A DNA stretch of 64,000 nucleotides from Brevibacillus laterosporus (GTDB lineage Bacteria; Bacillota; Bacilli; Brevibacillales; Brevibacillaceae). The translations under genes were made by a program, and so were the position numbers. How positions within the stretch are numbered: the stretch's first letter is position 1; each line of letters starts with the position of its first letter. Location: contig NZ_JAUKFY010000003.1 in NCBI RefSeq assembly GCF_030489605.1, positions 310,001 to 374,000 on the forward strand. Direction: 5' to 3'. Of this stretch, positions 44,507 to 53,656 are shown piece after piece. Below the pieces are notes generated by a model. The model did not search any database and was not told the DNA's origin. It saw only the letters and a program-made list of their open reading frames with translations.

Positions 44507-44924
44507 TTATTGTTCTTCCTCTTCATCTAAAGCCTCAGGGTAGTATCTTTTAATAATGTCATTGGTAGTTTCTTTACTAGTTGCGTGTATAAATCTTGAG
44601 TAAACCTCTACCCCGGTTGTTAACTCTGAATCGTTAAGCTCAAATGCGCGGAGTGTTTACAAATTGATCCTTAACTTGTTCACCGTAGTAATTTAGATAT
44701 TCATGTTCAGCCTTTTTTGCATATTCTTCTGCCAATTTGCAAGCCTGTTCAGTATCTGTAGCTTTCACTATTATGATGCTTTCCTCCAAAAGTTTATTAT
44801 CCTTGCTTACGTAATAATCGGCATTTATTTTATCGGGAAGTGGAGAGCCTGAATGGATAGATTCAAATAGAACCTTTACTGAATACCATTTCATTCTGCA
44901 TTCATTCGATATAGCATTTTCCAT
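44507..44924 (-). pseudogene. DUF4288 protein, interrupted by a frameshift
   Basis: From ATG 44924 (GGAGA upstream) the frame reads the DUF4288 pattern KWYSVKVLFESI, ADYYVSKDNKLLEESIIIVK, ATDTEQACKLAEEYAKKAE and stops early at 44640 after VNTPRI. One base away the frame continues AFELNDSELTTGVEVYSRFI to a stop at 44507, which is the normal family C-terminus. A one-base insertion in CCGCGCATTT near 44645 explains it. Either a recent pseudogene or a sequencing error. Function of DUF4288 is unknown. Confidence 0.75.
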
Positions 44925-45318
44925 ACAAATCTCTCCTTTCATCAATTACGACTTTTAGGTATGTTAACGAAAAGCTACCCCTGAAGTGGGTTCAAGTAAG
45001 CCCATTATTACTTATCGAATTGATCACCTGATGTAACCGTTTTTTGAGTTTGGAATAGATCATCATTTCATTTGTCTTGCGTTAATGTTAGAATATTGAT
45101 GTAATTATCTCACTTTTATAGGTAAGGAGGAAATACCCGATGAAAAAGAGATCGATTAAATATTTATCTTTTGGTATTGGGTATTCTACCGCTGTTTTTT
45201 TCTAGAATTGATTATTGACGGGATAAGTCTGTCTAAAATCAAGAAAGACTAAAAAACAGTGAAAATATATGACATATCCATAAGTTATATTTTTTCTATT
45301 TAAAAGGAGACTTTTACA
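44925..45318. other. Intergenic region between DUF4288 and ridA-like genes
   Basis: Holds the truncated frame at 45140-45205 and the upstream region of the RidA gene. Nothing else recognised. Confidence 0.4.
45140..45205 (+). pseudogene. Truncated 21-codon frame with strong ribosome site
   Basis: ATG 45140 lies nine bases after AAGGAGG. MKKRSIKYLSFGIGYSTAVF looks like the start of an exported or membrane protein, but a TAG follows. The sequence beyond shows no continuing frame. Probably a broken gene start; could be a leader peptide. Confidence 0.3.
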
Positions 45319-45714
45319 ATGAATAATCAAGTAATTAAAAGATATAACCCAGAAAATATAGCGAAACCTGTCGGGAACTATAGTCATGTAACAAAGATAA
45401 GCAGAAATGCTGAAATGTATGTATTTTCTGGTCAAATTGGTATAGATCAAAACAATACTATACCCACAGATTTTAATCAACAAGTAACAAATACAATGAA
45501 TAATATCGTTAAAATCCTTTCTTCTCAAAATTTGACTCCTGATCATGTCATTAAGGTTAATATTTGGGCCACGGAAGAAATTGATTGGGAGCATTTCGAT
45601 GAGGTTTGGAATAAAGTATTCGGTGCCACGCCTCCTTCAATGACGATTGCTTACGTTAAAGGATTAGGTTTACCTGAATTAAAAATTGAACTAGATGTTT
45701 GGGCAGCAGGTTGA
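45319..45714 (+). CDS. RidA-family protein
   Basis: 131 aa, full length. YVFSGQIGID near 33, then VTNTMNNIVKILSSQNLTPD and MTIAYVKGLGLPELKIELDV at the end match the Rid/YjgF family. The family's catalytic Arg (R105 in RidA, before the final strand) is not present here: the corresponding stretch reads PPSMTIAYVKGLGLPELKIE. So it belongs to the Rid superfamily but may not be an imine deaminase of the RidA type. AAAGGAG lies eight bases before the ATG. Confidence 0.85.
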   Translation: MNNQVIKRYNPENIAKPVGNYSHVTKISRNAEMYVFSGQIGIDQNNTIPTDFNQQVTNTMNNIVKILSSQNLTPDHVIKVNIWATEEIDWEHFDEVWNKVFGATPPSMTIAYVKGLGLPELKIELDVWAAG

Positions 45715-45786
45715 TTTTAGTAACTCTAAAAAAGGCTGTCTTCATAGCCATCAAGTTAAGACCTTAATATAAAAAGATAAAAAATG

Positions 45787-45838
45787 ACCATCCTTATTCA
45801 GTGTAAATCTGAAAATGAAGGATGGTCTTTGCTTTGTT
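45787..45838 (+). terminator. Hairpin terminator after the RidA gene
   Basis: Stem GACCATCCTT (45787-45796) with its complement (45819-45828), 22-base loop, T-rich tail. Confidence 0.6.
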
Positions 45839-46079
45839 GTCCTAATTCTCTCCTCAAAAAATCGATTGGAGAAAAAGCATAGTATCTTTCTCGTATAAAA
45901 TTTAATACGCCCGTGTATTAAATGCCAAGCCCGAGTAATTATCCATCATCGATGCTTGTATTGGAATGAGCGAGAAATTACCTGATGGGGCTTTTTTGTA
46001 CATGCTAAAATTTATGCTGGCAAGTAAAAATGCACTGGTTTTCTCATTCCCAGCTTTTCCTTTTCACCAGCTTGATGAC

Positions 46080-46122
46080 GAGGGAGACCGCCAGCAAACA
46101 TGACTTGCTGACGGTCTCCCTT
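46080..46122 (-). terminator. Long hairpin after htrA
   Basis: Stem GGGAGACCG.CAGCAA (46082-46097) with its complement (46105-46120), one bulge, short loop. GC-rich and stable, U-run weak. Confidence 0.6.
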
Positions 46123-46135
46123 GTTACCCTATTAT

Positions 46136-47410
46136 TTACGGAAATATCGGTTGCAGCTGTTCCTGACCCTGCTGCGGTTTTTCCCCGAGTGTTACTTTAA
46201 CCACTTTTTTAAATCCATCCCGATACAGAGTGATCGATACGGTTTCACCTGCTTTTTTGTTCAGGGTGAAGTATTTCAATAGCTGTGCACTGCTATTAAT
46301 CGGAGTATCGTCTAATTGGGTGATGACATCGTATTGTTTCAAGCCGCCCTTAGATGCTGGAGAGAAGCTTCCTACGTCCATAGCAACTACACCTGTTTTC
46401 ACTTCGTTTGGTAAATTTAATACTTCCTTCCACGCATATTTTGGTACGTCTGTTAGGTCGCGCGGTGTTACGCCAAGGTAGGCACGTTTCAGATAGCCGT
46501 CCTGCATTAAGCGTGGAATGATGTTTTTCACATCGTTAATAGGGATCGCAAATCCAAGACCTTCTACGCCTTCACGAGAGATTTTCAAGGTATTAATCCC
46601 GATTACTTGGCCATAGATGTTGACCAGAGCCCCGCCGCTGTTTCCTGGGTTAATGGCTGCGTCTGTTTGGATAACGTCCAGCTCCCAATCTACAACGCCG
46701 TCATCATTTACGTCTGTCGGCATGGAGCGGCTTTTCGAACTGATAATTCCTTGTGTAACAGTACGAGAGAAGTCTAGACCTAACGGGTTACCGATCGCAA
46801 TGGTTGGTTCCCCTACTTTTAACGTGCTGGAATCACCTAGCTCGGCAACCTTCGTTACCTTTGATCCATCTATTTCTAACACGGCCAAATCGTTGTATGC
46901 GTCAGCTCCAAGGACTTTAGCGGTCACTTTGTCTCCGCTTGCCAGACTGACTTCAATGCTTTGCGCGCCTTGTACAACGTGATTGTTCGTGATGATATGC
47001 GCTTTTCCATCTTTCTTTTCGAAAATAACACCAGAGCCTACACCGGCTGCGACGTTACCTGTTTGTCTGGTCCAGAGGTTAGCTACACGTTTGATATTGG
47101 TGATTCCGACCACAGCATCCTCTGTTTTTTCCACTGCGCTTGTGATCGCTGTTTCCACGTTCACACTTACAGGCTGGTTGGTTTTCGCAGAGATCGTCGA
47201 TGCTGTCACGGCTGCTTGATTAGCATCTGCTCCATTTTTCAAAGGCAGATTCAGATAACCTGTCTTGGAAATGGCTGGCGTAAGCATAAGTACGACCAAA
47301 CCTCCAATGACGGCTGATGCGACAGAGGTCACGATATATTTGCCCATGCCGGAACGGCTGGCTTTTTTCTTTGGCTCCATTTCAAAAAAATCATTATCGT
47401 AATAACCCAT
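46136..47410 (-). CDS. htrA: HtrA/DegP-type membrane-anchored serine protease
   Basis: 424 aa from ATG 47410, which has AAAGGAG eight bases before; an earlier in-frame start 31 codons upstream is unsupported. A short cytoplasmic tail, one membrane helix near 30-52, then a trypsin-like domain with His in ITNNHVV, Asp in AYNDLAVLEI and Ser in NPGNSGGALVN, and a C-terminal PDZ domain (LTDVPKYAWKE to TLYRDGFKKVVKV). Degrades or refolds misfolded exported proteins outside the membrane. In Bacillus it follows walJ (yycJ) directly; here a small plus-strand gene lies between. Confidence 0.95.
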   Translation of the reverse strand: MGYYDNDFFEMEPKKKASRSGMGKYIVTSVASAVIGGLVVLMLTPAISKTGYLNLPLKNGADANQAAVTASTISAKTNQPVSVNVETAITSAVEKTEDAVVGITNIKRVANLWTRQTGNVAAGVGSGVIFEKKDGKAHIITNNHVVQGAQSIEVSLASGDKVTAKVLGADAYNDLAVLEIDGSKVTKVAELGDSSTLKVGEPTIAIGNPLGLDFSRTVTQGIISSKSRSMPTDVNDDGVVDWELDVIQTDAAINPGNSGGALVNIYGQVIGINTLKISREGVEGLGFAIPINDVKNIIPRLMQDGYLKRAYLGVTPRDLTDVPKYAWKEVLNLPNEVKTGVVAMDVGSFSPASKGGLKQYDVITQLDDTPINSSAQLLKYFTLNKKAGETVSITLYRDGFKKVVKVTLGEKPQQGQEQLQPIFP

Positions 47411-47658
47411 AACAATTACTCCTTTCGTTCTAGCAGGAATAAAAGATATTTTTGTAATAAAGAGCTCACATATTCTTGCTGTAGTAACAGTATACGCAGG
47501 CATTGAGGCAAATTAACGTTAGAAATATGGAAAGGTTGTGGAATGAAACTCGTCCATTCGCATAAGATGAACAGGAAGCGTCAAGAATGGTGTTATGAAT
47601 TCATATACAAGGCTTCCCTACCGGCACTAAACTGATAAAAAGAAAGGACGTGCTTCAC

Positions 47659-47973
47659 ATGAAACAGCCCTTTTCTCCCTTAAACCAGCTAGACATTTTG
47701 GCCAAGCTTAGCGATCTGCGAAACGTCGATTACCATAATACGTTGGTGCTTCATGCCATTATTGAGTTATTGACCGAAAAAGGACTTCTTAATCATGAAG
47801 AGGTAACTGCTAAAGTCCAGCAATTAGACAGTCACATGAATACACAGATCATGGAAAAAACCTGTCCAAAAGGATTGGAAACCATGCAAAAAAGTCATGT
47901 CCATGCAGCCGTTAATTTTCAAGCTGCCCCAAAAGCTCCTAACGGAAGCTATGTGCCGACCAAACCACAATAA
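47659..47973 (+). CDS. Small conserved-looking protein of unknown function
   Basis: 104 aa from ATG 47659 (AAAGGA ten bases before; a GTG three codons earlier is possible). Mostly helical, soluble, with a Pro/Ala-rich tail. The LLTEKGLLNHEEVTAKVQQL stretch looks like a helical segment found in many proteins and is not diagnostic. Convergent with walJ (22 bp apart) and divergent from htrA. No family recognised. Confidence 0.55.
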   Translation: MKQPFSPLNQLDILAKLSDLRNVDYHNTLVLHAIIELLTEKGLLNHEEVTAKVQQLDSHMNTQIMEKTCPKGLETMQKSHVHAAVNFQAAPKAPNGSYVPTKPQ

Positions 47974-47995
47974 ATCCAGGAGACTAACGATATTT

Positions 47996-48784
47996 CTACA
48001 GCACTTCCATCCTCGTCGGACGATGCGGATAGGTTTCCCGCAAGTGCACATCATTTCCTACATGCAGGCCTTTTTCTTCCAAAATATTTTTTACCGTAAG
48101 CTTTGCCAGGTCCATCATATTGTTTTCTTTGCTTAAATGCGCCAGGAATACACGCTCTGCCCGCCCGCCAAGAATATCTGTCAAAGCTTCGCCTGCCATT
48201 TCATTGGAAAGATGACCAACATCGCTTAAAATTCTGCGCTTAATGCTCCAAGGATATTGCGACATGCGTAGCATATCCACATCGTGATTTGCTTCAAAAA
48301 TGTAGGCATCTGCTCCGCGAATAACTTCCTTGATTCGGTCACTTACATAGCCTAGGTCGGTAGCGATACTCAGCTTTTTATTATCTGCATGCATACAAAA
48401 GCCCATTGGCTCGACAGCATCGTGGGAGATTCCAAATGATTCAACCGTGATATCACCGAATTCCATCGTTTGGCCCACCTCAAAGAGTTGCTTCTGTCCC
48501 TCAGGGATCGTTCCTATAAGCTTGTCCAGCTCACCCCAGGTTTTTTGTGTAGTATAAATCGGGATGCCATAGCGCCTCGCCATGACACCCACACCTTTGA
48601 TATGGTCGGAATGCTCGTGTGTTACTAGAATTGCCTGTAAATCACTTGGCTTTACGCCAACCTCCTCTAAACACGCCTCCGCTTGTTTCCCCGTAAGACC
48701 GACGTCGATCAATAAAGAAGTACGCTCTGTTCCTACATAAATCGAATTCCCTGTACTTCCACTGGCTAAAACACTAAATTGCAA
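47996..48784 (-). CDS. walJ: Metallo-beta-lactamase-fold protein WalJ (YycJ)
   Basis: 262 aa, starting at TTG 48784 with GAGGG seven bases before. Metal site THEHSDHIKG near 55-64, further ligands in GISHDA, IATDLGY, and HLSKENN. Belongs to the RNase Z-like group of MBL proteins; in Bacillus it is a 5'-exonuclease linked to DNA mismatch repair/replication-transcription coordination. Last gene of the wal operon. Confidence 0.93.
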   Translation of the reverse strand: MQFSVLASGSTGNSIYVGTERTSLLIDVGLTGKQAEACLEEVGVKPSDLQAILVTHEHSDHIKGVGVMARRYGIPIYTTQKTWGELDKLIGTIPEGQKQLFEVGQTMEFGDITVESFGISHDAVEPMGFCMHADNKKLSIATDLGYVSDRIKEVIRGADAYIFEANHDVDMLRMSQYPWSIKRRILSDVGHLSNEMAGEALTDILGGRAERVFLAHLSKENNMMDLAKLTVKNILEEKGLHVGNDVHLRETYPHRPTRMEVL

Positions 48785-48802
48785 CAGATATCCCTCTTTC
48801 CT

Positions 48803-49585
48803 CTATTCGGCCATTCCCTTTTTATCTAGTGGCCGCTCCATCGTCCCAGTAAATCCATTCATATATTCAACCTTATTGCCATGCTGAAAACGCCACACAG
48901 GCGCTAATACCTGTATCTCAGCGTCATATTTAAACCCATAATAGCCGAGCGAGATGCTATCAATGCTTTCTCCGCTCTTAATCACTTCCTTTTCGATCAG
49001 AGAGCGCAGAGCTGTGTAAGCCGTAATGATTTTCCGACCTGAGCCTTGATTTTTCACCAGTAAGTAAGTCTGCTTATACCCTCTGATAAATCCATCAGCA
49101 ATGTGCAGCTCTAGCGGTGCGACGAACATCGGCAGCCCATCATGCATCTGCCAATAAATTGGTGCAGATAAAGTCCAGTTGACATCCTCTTTATACTGAT
49201 CTGCGAATTTAATCGTGTTGTACAGTTGATGCAAGACATCCTTTGGGCTTTTAAAATCTCGCAGGGGGATTGGCTTTTCAAGGCGTGATTCTAGCACAGT
49301 ATTGTCTACCGCTACCTGCTGGTCTGCCATCTCCTCCTGTTCAAAGGTAGCAGAGGTCACATACTCCACATACAGATAGTTTAATAGAGGTGTTTCCTGT
49401 GGAATATCCATCTTAATCGCGATATTTTGCTCTGATAAATAGTTTTCAATCTCCCATTGCGTGCTTTGGGCAGATTCTGACTCTACGCCATGCTGCAATT
49501 TTGATAGGTACACTTGATAGCCAAGAAACAAATTAAGCGTCAGGAAGGCAAGAATCAGAATGGTTTTCGTCCTACTCCAGTCCAC
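48803..49585 (-). CDS. yycI: WalK regulator YycI
   Basis: 260 aa, GTG start 49585 overlapping the yycH stop. One N-terminal membrane helix (TKTILILAFLTLNLFLGYQV) and an extracytoplasmic part of two YycH/YycI-type domains. Forms a membrane complex with YycH that restrains (Bacillus) or activates (Staphylococcus) WalK. Confidence 0.92.
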   Translation of the reverse strand: MDWSRTKTILILAFLTLNLFLGYQVYLSKLQHGVESESAQSTQWEIENYLSEQNIAIKMDIPQETPLLNYLYVEYVTSATFEQEEMADQQVAVDNTVLESRLEKPIPLRDFKSPKDVLHQLYNTIKFADQYKEDVNWTLSAPIYWQMHDGLPMFVAPLELHIADGFIRGYKQTYLLVKNQGSGRKIITAYTALRSLIEKEVIKSGESIDSISLGYYGFKYDAEIQVLAPVWRFQHGNKVEYMNGFTGTMERPLDKKGMAE

Positions 49586-50957
49586 TCACTTTCCCTCCTT
49601 TTGGCACGGCACTGCGAACATCAATGATTTTATTATACACGCCCTCCAACTGCACCACCCAAGCTGGGGTTAATTGCATGTAGCCCTTTTGTTCTATCAA
49701 TTGATAGGCCAAATATATGTTACTGATTTTTTCCGTATCGATTTTATTCTCTTGTAAATAGGTAATCAGATCAGCACCAGAAGCAACATTCACTTCCTTA
49801 TAGCCAAAGAACGTATCTAAATCGATCAACGATCTTCTCATGGATTGAACCTGTCCTTTGTCCATATTAAGTTGGATATTATCAATTAATTTAGAGTCCT
49901 GGCTGATGATCGGGAAAGCGCCCAGATATTGACGGAAAACGATTTGAGCGCTGCCCTCTGTGCGTTGCTCCATTGACCGCAAGCGAAATTCATCAATCCA
50001 TCCCATGTGCTGATTTATAAAAGAAACGCTCTCCTGAAGCTGTTCATAGGCAGTCATTTGCGTATCGCCAGCTTGCCAAACAGGTGTGGTGAGTGTCATT
50101 AAATGTTGCCCATTACGCACCTGAACAGATCGAGTACCATCCGTATAAATATTCGTACCATCTCTCTCTACAATTTGTCTGACCAAGCCCGGATCCAGAA
50201 AATAGCTCTCCAGCAGTTGCTTGCGTGAAATTGGCAGGTAGTTGTAATTATACATGCTCATAACACTCGGCTTTTTTGGTAAATAATAAACGCTCCAGAA
50301 GGATTGCTTATTTTGAACAATATACGGCGATCTTTGCGGGTCCTTATATGTTTTTAGAATCTGCTCCGGTAAATTTTTACCAAACAACAGATAAGAATTG
50401 CGTAAGTCTTTCGGGCTTACGGCTGTTTTAGCACGAAAGCTCTGGTGATCCTTCGTTGACAAAAATAGAGCATACACCGTATCATCCGCTTCCTCATAAT
50501 ACAGCCAGACTCTGTCTATTTCTGTTAAACGCTGATCAACGTCACGCAATGTCAGCACCTGCTCCATAACGGAAATGGGGATGAGCGAGTTATATTGCAG
50601 CTCTAATCCCAGCTTTTTGCGAGTCAAGCTATCCCACTTTTCTTCCGTCATAGGGTAATAGCTAAATTCATTAAAGTACCAATTCTGCACCTGTCCCATC
50701 AGGATTCGATACACATCATCACTGGAGTTTGCTTTGGTATGACGATCTTCGCCATAATGAAAAAGAATAGCATCGGGGACCACAAAATCCTTAGCCTGCT
50801 TAGATGCCCCCTGTTTGTCGGCAGGGACGAATGTGGCAGGTGATATAAATTCTAGCTGAGGCTGATTGTTGAGAAGAAGAGAAGTCAAAATCAGACTGAG
50901 CAGTACCAATACCACAAGCACGACAGACTTTATATTCTCCATCCGCTCTCTGCTCAA
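49572..50957 (-). CDS. yycH: WalK regulator YycH
   Basis: 461 aa. TTG start 50957 overlaps the walK stop (TTGA) with GGAGAGG upstream; an ATG five codons later is the alternative. One N-terminal membrane helix (IKSVVLVVLVLLSLILTSLL) and a large exported part. Partner of YycI in controlling WalK. Slightly less conserved than the kinase, as usual. Confidence 0.92.
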   Translation of the reverse strand: MSRERMENIKSVVLVVLVLLSLILTSLLLNNQPQLEFISPATFVPADKQGASKQAKDFVVPDAILFHYGEDRHTKANSSDDVYRILMGQVQNWYFNEFSYYPMTEEKWDSLTRKKLGLELQYNSLIPISVMEQVLTLRDVDQRLTEIDRVWLYYEEADDTVYALFLSTKDHQSFRAKTAVSPKDLRNSYLLFGKNLPEQILKTYKDPQRSPYIVQNKQSFWSVYYLPKKPSVMSMYNYNYLPISRKQLLESYFLDPGLVRQIVERDGTNIYTDGTRSVQVRNGQHLMTLTTPVWQAGDTQMTAYEQLQESVSFINQHMGWIDEFRLRSMEQRTEGSAQIVFRQYLGAFPIISQDSKLIDNIQLNMDKGQVQSMRRSLIDLDTFFGYKEVNVASGADLITYLQENKIDTEKISNIYLAYQLIEQKGYMQLTPAWVVQLEGVYNKIIDVRSAVPKGGKVSGLE

Positions 50958-52786
50958 GCTTCCTCTCCTCCTTTTGCTAACGGAATCCAGAATGTAACGA
51001 TGGTCCCTTCATTCCACTCACTCGAAATTTGTATCTCTCCACCATGCGCTTCTACCAAGTCCTTCGCGATGGCTAGTCCTAAGCCTGTGCCTCCCTGACT
51101 GCGGGACCTTGCTTTATCTACGCGATAAAAGCGTTCAAAAATAAACCGTAAATCCCGCTTGGGAATCCCGATTCCTGTATCCTTTACAGAAATATATGCA
51201 CGTTGTTGTTCGTTATCGACACGTGCCTCTACCGTTACTTCCCCGCCCTCTGGTGTATATTTGATCGCGTTAGACAACAGATTATCCAGAACCTGAGTAA
51301 TTGCATCATCGTCCATATAGACATCATCCAGACCTTCTGTATGGGATAGCGTAAGCTGGATCCCATTTTGTTCACACTGCATCGCAAAACGCTGGGTTGC
51401 GTATTGTAAAAGCTCCGTCATGCTTATTTGCTTTCGATTTAATTGAACGCCCTGCGCATCAAATCTGGTAAGCTGCAATAAATCATTGACCAGCCGAATC
51501 ATCCGATCCGTCTCATTCATCGTGACACGTAAGAATTGGTTTGATAGCTCTGGCACTTCTACTGCTCCATCCATGAGTGCTTCCGTGTAGCTTTTAATGG
51601 TAGTCAGCGGAGTACGTAGTTCATGTGATACGTTAGCCACAAAATTACGGCGCTGTTGCTCTGTTCGTTCCTGCTCTGTAACATCCTGCAACACGGCAAT
51701 AATTCCACCCTTTTTGCCGCTATCCTGTTGGAGCGGGGTAATTAAGACTCGCAGCATGATCACTTCACGATTGGATACCATCATCTCTAGAAGCAGAGGC
51801 TCCACCTCCTGAAACAAAGGCATTTCTTCCTCAGGCGGCAAGCGCAGCACATCATAGATGCTGCGTTTTTGCTCTAAAACATCTGCTTCCTTGACCTCAA
51901 GCATTTCTTCTGCTGATCGATTCATTAAAATGATCGTGCCATCCCGGTCAGTCGCAATAACACCGTCACTCATGTTTGCTAAGATTTGCGATAGTTTTTC
52001 CCGCTCTTCCTCCTCTAGTAAAACCGCTTCTTTTAAGCGGGCTGTCATATAATTAAAGGTACTGCCAAGCTGACCAATCTCATCATCGCTGTAAATGTGC
52101 ACCGATCGGTTAAAATCCCCGTTAGCTACCGCCTTGGCCTGACGAGTCATTTCCTTGACTGGCTTGGTGATGGTTTGCGCTAATAAATATCCCAACACTG
52201 CCGTTACTACTAAAGCGATAAAGGTTCCTGTAGCAAAAATATTAGTGGTTTGACGAATGGTCGTATACAGGCTCTCAATCGAGGCAACCATGTAAACAGC
52301 TCCGTAAACCACATTCCCCTTTTTGATAGGGACGGCCAGCACTTTTACTCTACCTTCCGTAACAGGATCAATACGCATTGATTCATTGCGCGTCCCAAGA
52401 AGCGCGATCGTAATTTCTTTCTGGGCAGTACGTTGCCCGATGATCGCCGGATTATCCTCAGAGGTGCTAATCACCGTTCCGTTCGCATCGACTACCTGTA
52501 CATGCGCCTCCTTAAAGGACATATTACGAATCAGATTATCTATATCGGTTTTGACATCCTGTCCGTTATGGTCATCAGGACTGCGCGGCTGGCTAAAATA
52601 TTTCTCTAATAGAGTAGACAATAGGGTAGCCTGGCCGTTTAAGCCTTCTGAAAAGTTGTTGGTATAGTACTTTTCTACTTCACGGGTAAAATAGGCCCCA
52701 ATGACCTGCATAGCCATTAATAGCAACAGCATATAGATGACGACTACCTTCCACTGAACTGTTTTGAACAGCTTCAGCTTACCCAT
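50954..52786 (-). CDS. walK: Sensor histidine kinase WalK
   Basis: 610 aa. Membrane helices 12-32 and 184-203 enclose an extracellular Cache-like domain; HAMP to about 257; PAS domain about 262-370; HisKA with phosphorylated H388 in [14 protein letters not shown]; ATPase with N box [20 protein letters not shown] and GTGLGLAI. Phosphorylates WalR to control peptidoglycan hydrolases; essential in most Bacillales. Start overlaps the walR end by eight bases. Confidence 0.97.
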   Translation of the reverse strand: MGKLKLFKTVQWKVVVIYMLLLLMAMQVIGAYFTREVEKYYTNNFSEGLNGQATLLSTLLEKYFSQPRSPDDHNGQDVKTDIDNLIRNMSFKEAHVQVVDANGTVISTSEDNPAIIGQRTAQKEITIALLGTRNESMRIDPVTEGRVKVLAVPIKKGNVVYGAVYMVASIESLYTTIRQTTNIFATGTFIALVVTAVLGYLLAQTITKPVKEMTRQAKAVANGDFNRSVHIYSDDEIGQLGSTFNYMTARLKEAVLLEEEEREKLSQILANMSDGVIATDRDGTIILMNRSAEEMLEVKEADVLEQKRSIYDVLRLPPEEEMPLFQEVEPLLLEMMVSNREVIMLRVLITPLQQDSGKKGGIIAVLQDVTEQERTEQQRRNFVANVSHELRTPLTTIKSYTEALMDGAVEVPELSNQFLRVTMNETDRMIRLVNDLLQLTRFDAQGVQLNRKQISMTELLQYATQRFAMQCEQNGIQLTLSHTEGLDDVYMDDDAITQVLDNLLSNAIKYTPEGGEVTVEARVDNEQQRAYISVKDTGIGIPKRDLRFIFERFYRVDKARSRSQGGTGLGLAIAKDLVEAHGGEIQISSEWNEGTIVTFWIPLAKGGEEA

Positions 52787-53498
52787 GAAGTGATCCTCCC
52801 GAGGAAGTCTGTTTCATGATGTAGCCTAGTCCACGTCTCGTAATGATATAAGTGGGTTGACTCGGATCATCCTCAATCTTTTCTCTAAGGCGTCTAATGG
52901 TGACATCGACTGTTCGCACATCACCGAAATAATCATAGCCCCATACCGCCTGTAGCAAATGCTCTCGTACCATAACCTGCCCTTGATGCTTTGCCAAATA
53001 GACAAGCAATTCAAACTCCCGATGGGTTAATTCGAGAGCTTCGCCTTGTTTCTTTACGGTATAAGAATGCAAGTCTATCTCTAAATCTCCAATACGGAAA
53101 AAATGCTTGTTCTGCTCCCCATGCTTTGGTTTTTGCCTGCGTAAATGGGCTTTGACACGGGCTAATAGCTCACGTGTACCAAATGGTTTCGTTACATAAT
53201 CATCGGCTCCTAATTCTAAGCCTAATACCTTATCCAATTCCGAATCCTTAGCCGTCAGCATGATGATCGGCATTTCGTATTCCTGACGAACAATCCGACA
53301 CACATCCATACCATCTCGGCCAGGCAACATAATATCTAATAAAATCAAATCAGGCTTTTCTTGATGTACCAACCGAAGAGCTTCTTCACCATCGTATGCG
53401 CACACCACTTGATAGCCCTCTTTTTCTAAAGCAAATTTTAGTATATCAGCGATTGGTTTTTCATCATCCACTACGAGGAGTTTCGCCAATGGATTCAC
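52779..53498 (-). CDS. walR: Response regulator WalR
   Basis: 239 aa. Receiver domain with acidic pocket DDE (11-13), phosphorylated D55 in [10 protein letters not shown], and K105 region TKPFG; OmpR-type winged helix at the C-terminus ([18 protein letters not shown]). Essential regulator of cell-wall turnover genes. First gene of walR-walK-yycH-yycI-walJ. Confidence 0.97.
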   Translation of the reverse strand: MNPLAKLLVVDDEKPIADILKFALEKEGYQVVCAYDGEEALRLVHQEKPDLILLDIMLPGRDGMDVCRIVRQEYEMPIIMLTAKDSELDKVLGLELGADDYVTKPFGTRELLARVKAHLRRQKPKHGEQNKHFFRIGDLEIDLHSYTVKKQGEALELTHREFELLVYLAKHQGQVMVREHLLQAVWGYDYFGDVRTVDVTIRRLREKIEDDPSQPTYIITRRGLGYIMKQTSSGGSLHG

Positions 53499-53600
53499 TC
53501 CTTTCGACCACTCGATCTATTCGTGTACTCTATCCATTCCACTTTAACGAATAATTCGCTTTCAAGCAATCTACAGAGCCTCACATAACTGGCAGAAAAA

Positions 53601-53645
53601 AGAAAACAGACCACCCTGACATCTCTGTCAGAATTGGTCTGTTGA
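53601..53645 (-). terminator. Terminator of the M23 peptidase gene
   Basis: Stem AACAGACCA (53605-53613) with its complement (53635-53643) and an inner CTGACA/TGTCAG stem, followed on the minus strand by a T-rich run. The wal operon thus has its own promoter. Confidence 0.85.
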
Positions 53646-53656
53646 ATTGTCTATAG

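Larger units (their letters stand above)
45715..46135. other. Intergenic region with two terminators
   Basis: Hairpins at 45787-45838 and 46080-46122 face the RidA and htrA genes. The rest (45850-46070) holds nothing I can identify. Confidence 0.45.
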
